Positions 44,808 to 55,100 of a stretch of DNA of 64,000 nt are shown here, piece after piece. Position numbers and translations under genes: made by a program. Source of the DNA: Cadophora sp. MPI-SDFR-AT-0126 (taxonomy: Eukaryota > Ascomycota > Leotiomycetes > Helotiales > Ploettnerulaceae). The notes beneath the pieces were generated by a model. It was not told where the DNA came from. It searched no databases and was given only the letters and a program-made list of their open reading frames with translations. Numbering within the stretch: position 1 is the stretch's first letter; every line of letters starts with the position of its first letter. The DNA is taken from positions 1,178,001 to 1,242,000 of the forward strand of contig JAGMVK010000011.1 in the NCBI GenBank assembly GCA_020747065.1. The letters run 5' to 3'.

Positions 44808-44861
44808 GTCGGTGAGTCGGCGTTATTTACTGAAGAATCACGCCGAACCGAAGAATAGCTG
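44808..44861 (-). repeat. Right terminal inverted repeat of the DNA transposon
   Basis: Reverse complement of 34027-34080 with two transitions. The TA duplication follows at 44862-44863. Confidence 0.93.
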
Positions 44862-45040
44862 TATCGCCCCAAGCTTTGAATTATGCAACGTCTCACTTAT
44901 TTCAATACGCTAAACAACAGTCAAAGTAGGTATCACTTTTCTGGTATGTGATATGAAATCATGACATTTCTATCTCCTACATTTCCAAGAGACCATTCCT
45001 AAAGTCTTTCTTATACTCGGTATCATGGTTCTTTCGCAGT

Positions 45041-45949
45041 CTAAGTCTGAGACTCAAAGTCATCCGACCTAGCCTTTTCAATCTTACGATTAACATCGTC
45101 TAATCCAGTAACCTTCTTCAACTGCCCATCAAATAGACCGACCGGCAGTAGCGTTCCAAGTCTTGCCAGCCAAGCCTGACCCCCTCGCCAGATCTGATGT
45201 GGCGGATTCGGCTTGGTGAGATCCTTTACCACTCCTTCTGCCCAAACATCCGCATCAACATAAGTCCCTTTCAGAGACTTCAGCTTCTCGCCAGATAGCA
45301 TCTTCTCGGCTTCTTCTCTGGCACGGTCATAAATTGAATCTTTCGGCAATTCTGCGTGAGTCAAATTGGCGAGGATATTGGATTTGACGCCGCCAGTCTT
45401 CAGATCCACAATCCTGATGTTGAAACCTTCCAACTCCAAACGCAGAATATCAGAGAACATTGCCAAGGCTGCTTTCGAGGCATTATATGCCGCTTGAAAC
45501 GGGAGACCTGCGATGGATCCGACAGAAGTATGATTAACGATCAGTGCTCCATCTTTGGCTTTCAGAAGCAGTGGCATGAATGCCTGAATGGTCGAGATAC
45601 AGGACCAGACGTTAAGATCGAAAATCTTCTTCGCTTCGGGGATCGAGAGATCTGAAATTGGCATGTTGTATTGAGCGCCAGCATTGTTGACCAGGACGTC
45701 CAGTGTTCCTCCGGTCAACGTCGTGACTTGAGAAACGCAGCCTGTTATGGACTCATCGGATACCACGTCCAATGTCAGAGTTTCGATGCTCGCTGCTCTG
45801 AGGATCTCCATTTTCGAAGGGGTTCGTGCTGTTGCAAATACTCGATAGCCAACTTTCTGATATGCCATTGCAAGCGCAGCACCGAGGCCTCCATCTGAGC
45901 AGCCTGTGATGAGAACAGTCTTCTGTTGTTTGTTTGAGAGATTTGACAT
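45041..45949 (-). CDS. Short-chain dehydrogenase, Ayr1-like (1-acyl-DHAP reductase type)
   Basis: Single exon, 302 aa from ATG 45949; the frame is open to 46000, but this start has the usual short lead before the first strand. Classical SDR features: TGCSDGGLGAALA near residue 14 (cofactor loop), LDVVSD, NNAGAQ, the catalytic Ser in HTSVGSIAG and YNASKAA (Tyr, Lys). The pattern GCSDGGLG and the C-terminal hydrophobic WLARLGTLLPVGLFD are typical of the Ayr1 group, NADPH-dependent reductases on lipid droplets or ER that reduce acyl-dihydroxyacetone phosphate; many fungal paralogues have unknown substrates. It lies about 180 bp from the transposon end. Confidence 0.85.
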   Translation of the reverse strand: MSNLSNKQQKTVLITGCSDGGLGAALAMAYQKVGYRVFATARTPSKMEILRAASIETLTLDVVSDESITGCVSQVTTLTGGTLDVLVNNAGAQYNMPISDLSIPEAKKIFDLNVWSCISTIQAFMPLLLKAKDGALIVNHTSVGSIAGLPFQAAYNASKAALAMFSDILRLELEGFNIRIVDLKTGGVKSNILANLTHAELPKDSIYDRAREEAEKMLSGEKLKSLKGTYVDADVWAEGVVKDLTKPNPPHQIWRGGQAWLARLGTLLPVGLFDGQLKKVTGLDDVNRKIEKARSDDFESQT

Positions 45950-48066
45950 TGTGGACAGGCCGACGAGAATAGATTTGGTAATAGAAAGGCACCAGCGCAA
46001 TTTCTGCTGATATTCTGCATTCGAACGGGTTACTTCATGTATCTTAAATGGTATTAGGGACTCATTATTCGACCGCCGTGGACGGATCTGTTAGATGTGG
46101 TTTCTCACGAAGTCGACGGACAGGATCTGGTTGGCTTGCTCGTATACAGACAGCCGCTTTAGGTTTAGCTTCCTTTTCCTCGAAGGGCACCCTCAGCCGC
46201 ATCTCAGTCAAAAGGACGCACGTCCGTGTCTCCATTTGCCAAAAGTGTAAACTCCATGCTAATATATTGCCGGAACACCTCCGCGAGTAAATGATGGTAT
46301 ATCACACTCCGTGGTTTTGAAACGAACACCTCCGCTCAGATCCGTTTCTGAGCATGATTCCACGTGACTACCTGCAAGTCATACGTGGATTGTCACCTAA
46401 GCATCGCTTTACGACATCAATGCATGGATTTAGCTATGATAGGTTTTGTACTACTTGGGTCTCATACAATGATGTTCAGAATACTGAAATGCACTGCTGG
46501 CGAGTCTCAGCCCTTTTCCGCCTCGCTTATCGGCAAAATCAACAAAAACAACAATAAGAAAAAACAAAAAACAAATCCCACAACACTGCAACAGTATCCC
46601 CAACACTTCCTAAACGCGTAAGAATTATGATCAAAAAATGGCAAAACTCAATTAGAAGCTCACTCGGATGCGTGTGAGGTTCTAATCTACAAACGTAATT
46701 TAATACGTTTTCCGGTTCGATCCGCCGTTGGTTGGTGTTCGTATGCGAACCGCTTTGCCCTGAACCACGTTGTTGACGACGTGGCCGCCCACGGTTTGTC
46801 GATGCTGAAATTTGTTTATTTGGATAGATAGAGGTGGTAAAATTGGTTTCGCTTAAGTGATTGTGAGTGCTGGACTTGAGGTGGCAGTTCTAGCCGACTG
46901 CGACGCCGCCATCTAACTTCATGCTTAGGCGTCCCCCGAGCAGTCTATTTTAGATTGTTGCCGAAAAAACTACCAGCAACGGCTTTATCAAATAAGGTTC
47001 TTCACATATCCTCAATGCTAAGCTTTTCGCCTTCCATATCGAGTACAACGGCTTCAGGTCCGAGTGATGGAGATGAAGTCCCTCTTCTGAACCGGCTTCG
47101 TGACCTAGAGCAGAGTCCCCTTGGTAGCCAAAGAGACATAAACTTTGCACAATGTGCGTTGATGTAATTGAGTTTCTCATATACTCTCTGGACTTCAGTA
47201 CCCTTAAGTGAGTCAGGTATCATCAATGACTTCCCAAGGACGGTCAAGTAAAGGGTATATATCTGGTGACAACTTTACTTTGGTTATAAAACTGCTTCGC
47301 CGTTTATAGAGTAGCTCCTCTGTTTTAGGCTGAAAGTATCTTTCAAAGCATGGGGGAAGGTACTTTGCCAGCACAATACAGCTTGGAGCAACATCTCAGA
47401 AGCAACGGACGTGGTCGTTAAAGACCTTCTTGTTGAGAAGGACAAGGAGATTTGACAATGACTAAATAGTCAAAGGAAGGGAGAGCCTTCCAGTGTCAAA
47501 TCATGTAAGTACATACAAGGTTTGAAGATGAAAGTGGTCTCACAGTCGGTGGTCCGTCTGAGAGAGCATGAAAGAACATACCAGAATTGGGGATGGTTTT
47601 CACGAAGATACCAGAGCCAAGCCAACCTATAGCTGCTTCGAAAGCGTTTCTAGAAGTATTGGGAAGTTTGGAGGGGTACATGACGTATGTTGTGCAATAG
47701 AGATGTGGGCATGTTGATCTTGACACACGCGTCACAACGTAAACAACGGGTTTGGCTACTTGAAACAGACCACAAACGCTTTACACGGATTCATTCTTTG
47801 ACGACATGCCATTGACTCATTATAGACTATGTCTGGCATTTAAGAAGCCGCTGGAAGCCTAAAAGTGAATTTCTGTTTTCGAGGTGACGCGCTCGTCTTC
47901 GCTTAGCCATACAAAAGCACCACCTCGCCATCTTCAGCCTCGAGTCTCCGTCTTCCATCAACACCACAACACTTTCGACCAGAGTCGATCTTTCCACCAC
48001 CAACCCCCAACCAATTTGGGATTTCTACATACCACAAGTTGATTCGACAATACACTGCGCACCAAG
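45950..48066. other. Intergenic, 2.1 kb, possible short exon
   Basis: Promoter side of the SDR gene and of the unknown gene at 48067. On minus 46804-46700 there is a 34-codon open stretch (QTVGGHVVNNVVQGKAVRI) that ends in TAA and starts directly after a TTTCAG acceptor-like string. It looks like a last exon, but I could not find a matching upstream exon with confidence. The rest shows nothing. Confidence 0.35.
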
Positions 48067-50709
48067 ATGCCTCCCTCAATTCCCCCAGATCCCCCCGCCA
48101 AGCGGATTATTCCTCTGGTTCCCTACGAAGCCTCACCAAAGCGTGACGGTGACGACTCAAACAAGAAGAAGGATGATAAGAAGGATGGAGACACAAAGAA
48201 GACGGAGTGCTACTTCAACAAGATCGGTATGTTTTTTCACTTTCCCAGTCTCAAATGTCGACGATATCTCGTTCAGCAAACCACGCTGTCGCTATCCGCT
48301 ATTCTTGTTTCAATCTCATATTGACTGCATTTACTCCTTCAATTTGCACCTCTATGTTACGTAGAGAACTATAATGCTTTGTATTTCACTCATTCTCTCA
48401 TTAAATTCTCACCTTCGAGCCGAGCTTCGCGTTAGTCTTGAAGTCCGCATCGTGTCGGGTTTCTGTTCACTTTCACAGTCAATTCAACCTCGAATTACTT
48501 GAGGCGCCCAGCAAATTTTCCTGAGTGATAGTATAACTAACAACAAATAGTCTATTCCTGTCTCCACCAAGCTTCTCATCCACATCTCCCTCGAATTCAG
48601 CACACGTCCCCTTGCACCTGTCTCAAGATCCACGAAGTCTTGCGACCAAGCCGAGCCTCCAACCCGCAGCTTTTCCACGTCAATCACGCCTGTTCTGTCT
48701 GTATCATCTTTGGAGAGCTTCTAGATATGTCGAGTGCTACACGTACAAACACAAAGCAAGGAAAGGTCACCACTTCAAGCTCAGCAGATGTCCTGACAAA
48801 GGATGCAGCTGGTCCCATCACCACTTCTTATCGTTCTGAGGATCGACGAAAGCGACACGCTATAGCCTTGCGAATGGTTAGAACAGAGAACCAAAAGAAA
48901 AATATCGAAACTTATGCAGCAGCCCAGAAGCGTGCTGAAGAACGCAAGGCTGGTCGTATCAGACTTCAATTCGATGATAGTAGGTTGGATGACAATGTGG
49001 ACAGCGCTTATGAAAAGAACCAACGTCTCTTGCGGGAACATATTGATCTTATGAAGGCAATTAATGCCAAGTATGGAAATGGCCATGTCACGTCTTCCTG
49101 TGTTCCAGCTGCCAAGGAGAAGGCGGTAATTCCTGATCATTCGAGCACAAAGCCTGCCACCCAGAACTCGATTGCCTCGCTTCAGGACGAATTCGCTTCC
49201 CTAATTGTCTCGAACCATTCATCTTCCAAGACCGAGCTCCCTAAGGCTTCGAATGTCTTGAAGGATCGGAAGAGCACCAAGAGTAGAGGTAGTTCGACTG
49301 CCAATACACACCGCGACCCCTCTCGTGACACCTTCGTCGTCGACCTCCTGAAGAAATCCAAGGCTTTCAGCCCCTCGAAATATGATTCTAGCAAGGTCGT
49401 CGATAGAAAGGTCAAATGTGGTCCAGTTGACTGTTCTCCACATACCAAGGGCTATACCTCTACTGAGGCTTGTGGTGACGTCAAGGACACAAATGATGCT
49501 TATCCAGCTTACATGGAGCAATCCACCATCATCTCAAGACCCTCTGTCTCAGGAGCTGATGAAAAGAGCATGTGTTCCAGCGGCCCATCACCTCTTGGTG
49601 ACTGCGCTGGAAAGCCTACTAACAAGTCTCAACACATGGACCGGCTCTCTAACTATTATCTCAGAACAGTCGAAGATGATGAAGCCAGAAAGAAGTCCGC
49701 CCGTACTGGTACACCATCGGCGAGACTTGCTTGTCGTCCTGCACATTCGAGCGAGTCTACTACTGGTAGTAAGCCCTCTACTTTGGTCAACGATGTTGTC
49801 TCAACCGACAACAAGTTCAACAATTCAGCTCCTCGTGCTGCCAGCGTCAATGAAGCCAAAAAGAATAGTGATATCACAAAGACTAAAATCCACAAGGGCA
49901 ATGAGAACGCTACTCCAGCCACGACCGGCGTTTCTACTTCATCTTCCCTTACAAAGACAACCGTCACCGCCGAGGAAGACTTCAAGTCTCCCAACTTCAT
50001 CGGTATCATGCCCCACAACCTCGATACTTCCCTCATGACAAACGCCATCAACAAGCAAGATGCCCTGGCAGCCTCCGTCCGTCGTCCTGATTCAGTCAAG
50101 TGGCAGGTCCCCGGAACGGCCAAGGTCACCGAGAAGGATTTGAACTTCGACATGCTCGGCGACCACACCAACAGTTTCGCTCCGTACATCCGTGGCGATG
50201 CTGCTACTACTACCTTCAACAAGACCGGCCCCGTCCCAACCACCGCTGCTTCACCCGCAACCACTACCGAGCGAAAGGTTGAAGCCTGGGATGTCATTTC
50301 GAAGGATGATGAGGATAAGGGTAAGGGTGAGGAGTTTGATGGCAAGGAATCAGACAAAGAAGTCGTTCTCCAATCCACCTCCATCTCCACCTCTACCAGC
50401 TCCCAACCCTCCCCCACCGTCAATACGTGCCATCCAAAGTCCGTCCCCTCAAACCTCGCTAGCAACCTCACCACCGACGACATGGAAGCCATGGCCGTCG
50501 TCCTCGCCGCCACAAGATTGGCTAGACGTATGGTAGCCCAGGAAGTCGAGGATGAATGGGTTGATCTTGCGCCGAATGGAGCTGCGAATGAGGTTTTGGC
50601 TGCTAATCGCGCTAAGACTGTTGATAAGGATGGAGAGACTGAGAAGGTTGATGGTGAGGAGTGGGAGGATCTCGGTGAGGAGCTCGAGGAGTATGATTTC
50701 TGCTCTTAA
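48067..50709 (+). CDS. Low-complexity Ser/Thr/Lys-rich protein, unknown function
   Basis: Proposed exons 48067-48226 and 48725-50709 with a 498-nt intron (GTATGT...TCTAG), in phase, 714 aa. The intron is long for this genome, so an extra small exon or a start at the ATG 48727 is possible. Exon 1 is Pro- then Lys/Asp-rich. The first third of exon 2 contains a likely coiled coil (RTENQKKNIETYAAAQKRAE to HIDLMKAINAKYG). The centre is Ser/Thr/Lys-rich and disordered, and the C-terminus is acidic with repeated W-acidic patterns (DEWVDLAP, GEEWEDLGEELEEYDF). No known domain is recognised. The acidic tail could be a short interaction motif. Confidence 0.6.
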
Positions 50710-52173
50710 AGTTCTGTGCTTGCTCTGCTTCGGCGATTCTGGCCTTTGCACTCTACATTTGCGTTTTCGGCTTTCTGGTATTCATTCGAGCAGCGAACAC
50801 CTCGTCTCTCCAATGGACTGAGATGAAGTTGCTTACTGGGAGGATAATTTGTTGCCTTTTGCGGAACACCAAATGGTTCTTCGGCTTGCGTTGGTTTGCT
50901 TTTATTTTCTCCAGGACAGGACTTCACACAAGCATAGTTCGCTCACATCAGGCGGACTCACTGCTCACTCATATCCTGTGCTCAGAGCGGCACCCTCGAT
51001 ACATTACTCGATATTCTTGTTTCTCTTCACGGCGCGCATGCATAGCTGGATTCACGGGTAGCGTCTTGTTCCCACGAACTCCAGATGCTCTTTTCTAGCG
51101 ATCATTGCTTCCTTGCTTCTTTGCTTGCTTGCTTGCTTTCTAAGCTGAGCGAACAACAAAAGTCCATAGAACAACACACAACACAACATAAAATAAAACT
51201 TTGCAGGATCTACAAACAAAACTTTGACTCCGCCATGAAATGTGATTAATGTGCACACATTGAATGTCGCATGTTTATCAGGAGACTTTAGCTAACACAT
51301 AGTCTCAAAAGAGCGGATTCTCCGACCTTCAATTGTCGTGAGGCAGGTACGTGACATTTCAATATAATGAATCGCTACTCTTTTCACAGTTGAGTCTTCG
51401 ACAGTGGGATGAGCAAGCTCCTCTTCGGGTGGAGGGTAGCGGCTACTGTAAGGCACAAGCCACCACTACCACCAAATAAAAAAAAAAAAAATTCAATAAC
51501 CAAGTCTTAATAATTTCACATAAATATAAATGCGATTTTGTCTAGAATTAAGACAAATTAGATACCTAAAGTTTGAAATAAGCCCCTTTTTGAATCATCT
51601 TTATAATCAATTGTTGTTATAAAATAAATGATGCTAGAGGCTATCGGGTGAGCTGCATAGATGTAAACAAACAGTTGTGAATTAAGCGAGGAAATTTACG
51701 ACACTGGACTCTCAGCAGTCCACACACACTATCATCACATCAAACCCTCAATGCACCCTTTGTCCTCGCAATTCACAATTCACAAAGAGCGCAGGAACGC
51801 ACATACTCCTGTTCTCAAATCAACCAATTCTTTCTCCAATTCCCATTCTCCATTCACATTCTTCCCGCTCACTATGCACGCACGCACGCACGGACTATGC
51901 AATGCAGGCTATCTAATCGTACAATATACAATGCACTCTTTCTCTCTCCTCTTTCTCCTCGAGCGAAATTGGAAAATCACCCAACCAATAACATTAACAA
52001 CAAAAAGTGCAGGAGGGGGAAAAAAAATGAGATACCAAACAAGTTAGAAGTGGAAACGAACAAAAATAAACAAGAACGCCCCCCGATCCATCCATCCGTC
52101 CGTCCATGCTATGCAACACACCGCGATTTTCATTCTCCTTCCCCTCCTCCCAGATACCTCTCCTTTCCCTCCC
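50710..52173. other. Intergenic between convergent genes
   Basis: Convergent 3' flanks of the unknown gene and MOT1. It contains a TTGC microsatellite (about 51120-51137), an A run of about 14 (51478-51491) and a CACG run (about 51883-51895). No gene seen. Confidence 0.5.
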
Positions 52174-55100
52174 CTACTTCATCTTCCCCAAGAACCCCTG
52201 CAGATCAAACTCCTCCTCATACTGCTTATCATCCCACAACTCCCCGAGATCATCCAGCCAGCCCTTCTTCCCCTTCTCCCTAACCTCGCCCGTAGCATCA
52301 ACCATATCCTCTTCTCTTTCTCCATCTGCTCCGCCATTCAAGGAAGGTTTGTCTATGCCGTCGGCTGTCTCACCGAGATTGAAGAGGTCGAGGATCTGGT
52401 CCGTTTCCATGGTTCCGAGACCGGCGTTCTGCTGGTTGACGACCGTGGAGGCGACGTCAATTTTGAAGCGTTGGAGGCTGGTTTTAGTTGAGTTAGTTTA
52501 GTGCTGTTGAGGAACGAGAGAGGGAAATGGGAAGAGAAGGACTTACGACATGATTTTCTCCTCCAACGTCCCGCGAGTGATCAGACGGTACACATTAACG
52601 ACCTTCTTCTGACCAATTCGATGCGCACGATCCATAGCCTGTAAATCCTTCTGCGGGTTCCAGTCGTGCTCGACGAAAATAACGGTATCGGCACCCGTCA
52701 AATTCAGGCCTAGGCCACCAACGGAAGTGGTTAGAAGGAGACAATCGTAGGATGGGTCGGAATTGAATTTGTTGACTATGTCCTGACGTTTTGAGGCGTC
52801 GACTGAGCCATCCATGCGGAGGAATTGGACTGAGGGAAGCATCTTTTTCAAGACGTCGTTCTGGACCATGTCGAGCATTTCTTTCATCTGGCAAAAGATG
52901 AGGGCGCGATGTGGTGAGACGTAGGAGGTTTCGGTGGTGACTTCGTTTTCGGTGGAGGGCTCGTTGCCTATTCCACAGTCGACAAGGAGATCGCGAAGGG
53001 CTGTGAGCTTGGGCGCATGGACGGGATCGCGGAGACTGGTGCCTGACTTGGCTAGGAATTTTTGCGTTTCTTCGTATTGCTTGTGACCTTCCTTCATGAC
53101 CAGCGCTGGAGAGTTGCAGAGCTTCCGCATGTACTGGAGAGCTTGGAAAATGTGTTGCTTGGCTTCTTTGTCACCAGCTGAGGCCTTCTCTGCCAGAGTT
53201 TTGCCTTCCTTCTTGGTGAAGTCCTCGAAGAGTTTCTTCTGGAGTTCGCTGAGATCGCAGTAGTAATTTTGAAGGATCTTCGGTGGAAGATCGTCCAGGA
53301 CTTCTTCCTTCAGACGACGGAGAAGGAATGGAAGGACTTGCTTGTGGAGGGCTTCGATGGCGAGAGCACCAGCTTCTTGTTCCTTGGACGAGGATTTGCT
53401 GTACCGACTGGCCGCGATAGGCTTGGCAAAACGATCCAAGAACACCTTTTCTGTACCAAGGAAACCAGGCATGAGAAAGTCGAAGAGGGACCAGAGCTCC
53501 AAGACATTGTTCTGAATGGGAGTACCAGAGAGGATAAGTCTGTGATTACTCAGCAGACGCTTTACTGCCATGGTGACTTTTGCTCTCGGATTCTTGATCA
53601 GATGTCCTTCATCAAGAACAAGATAATTCCAGTTTAAGGCAGTAAGAATATCGGCATCGTTACGGCAGATGTCGTACGATGTGATGACGATATCTGTTTT
53701 GCCAAGCTGATCTTGTAGTCGAGCTCGGTCCGCAGGAGGACCAACATAGGCTGTACATGTCAGGAAAGGCGCGTATGTATTGATTTCCATCTGCCAGTGA
53801 CCAGATAGTGTCGGAGGGCAAACGATGAGTGAGGGTAATCTTCGGACATCGGGAGATCCAGTCTTTGCGAACTCTTCGGCTCTATTATGATGGTCACTTG
53901 CCACAATACACAGTGTCTGTAAAGTCTTTCCAAGACCCATATCATCGCAGAGAATGCCATGAAGATGGTACTTGTTCAAGAAGTTCAGCCAGTTGACACC
54001 TTCTTGTTGGTAGGAGCGAAGTTCTGCCTTGATAGCAACTGGAATAGTATATGGTTCGACCTTGTGGGGATCTAACAGCTGGGCGATAAAGGTACGTTCT
54101 CGGTCACGACCCTTCAGCAGCTCTTGAGACAAGCCAGGAGGGTCTGGAATACCTGCTTCAAGCGGCACAAGCTTGACGAGTGTAGCGAAGGTAGTAGTAG
54201 CGATCAAACGGACATCATTGTCCGAGTCGCTCATACGACCGAGAACAGGTACGATGAGGAAGATGACATATGGAAGGATGTTGTCGCCCATGACATGAAT
54301 GAGATGATAGACCGACTCAATGGCACCTTGACGGAAGTTCAAGTCGATGGGGTTACTGATGGAAGGCAGGACCTTTTCAACGAGCATGGTCATACCTTCG
54401 ACGGTGATGACACTGCATACAGTTGCAAGACATTTAGCAGCCATGTATCTGAAGACTGATAATTCGGAGTGAAGCGCTCCGATGACCAATGGCAGGAGTC
54501 GGATGACGAAGGGATGCAGGTCTTTGTGCAAGGTAGGTGTCAAGGCGCGCAGAACAGACATTCCGTCCACGGCAGCCTGGCCAGTCTCCTTTTCTGGATC
54601 CTTGGTATCTTCTGGAAGATCGCCCGCGAATGCATGTGTGAGAGCATCTTCCATGATGCTCTTGAGTGTGGGTACTTTGTCCAGAAGATTTGCGCCGAAA
54701 ATGCTTGATAATTGCTCCAAAGCCTCCTTCGCACCTCGTCTGATGATTCGAGCATTCTTGGCTTCGAGAGCAAACTTCGCAGCATCGGGGTGATCTCTTC
54801 GATCTTCTTCCTTCCGGAGCGACAAAATGGCGCTGGTAAACCCTGCGTTTGGCGTAAATTCGGGGGTCTCGGATGTGTCGATGCAACTGAACTTTGCCAG
54901 ATTTGAGACAACCTTCTGTGCTGGAGCAGCCCGACCTCCATCGGCGAAGAGTTCCACAAGTCTTGCAATGGATGCTGCAGATCTTTGCTGTAACTCTGCA
55001 TTCTCTTCCTTCTTCACACTGTCCATCATTCCCTTAATTATGTGAGTTGGCTTCTTTGGTGAAAACTTCATTGCCACCAAGGCGCTTGCGGCTGCAGCCT

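Larger units (their letters stand above)
34027..44861 (-). mobile_element. RIP-degraded Tc1/mariner-type DNA transposon with a nested retrotransposon
   Basis: The ends are inverted repeats starting CAGCYATTCTTCGGTTCGG, flanked by TA on both sides (34025-34026 and 44862-44863), the target duplication of the Tc1/mariner superfamily. Identity between the two outside flanks stops exactly at the TA. The transposase relic is on minus in the right arm (43692-44640). A complete copia element (35378-43049) plus one copy of its 5-bp target duplication accounts for 7,677 bp, so the original element was about 3,158 bp. The interior is extremely AT-rich and full of stops; the outermost 54 bp are almost unmutated. 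The left arm is unexplained by a simple one-gene transposon. Confidence 0.9.

Noticed and set aside
34027..44861. The AT-rich block as a centromere or mitochondrial insertion
   Set aside because: Terminal repeats, target duplications and transposon coding relics explain it fully; no mitochondrial genes are seen.
46711..46725. Possible B box GGTTCGATCC of a tRNA gene
   Set aside because: No A box, anticodon arm or acceptor pairing upstream; the site lies in the exon-like stretch discussed under findings.
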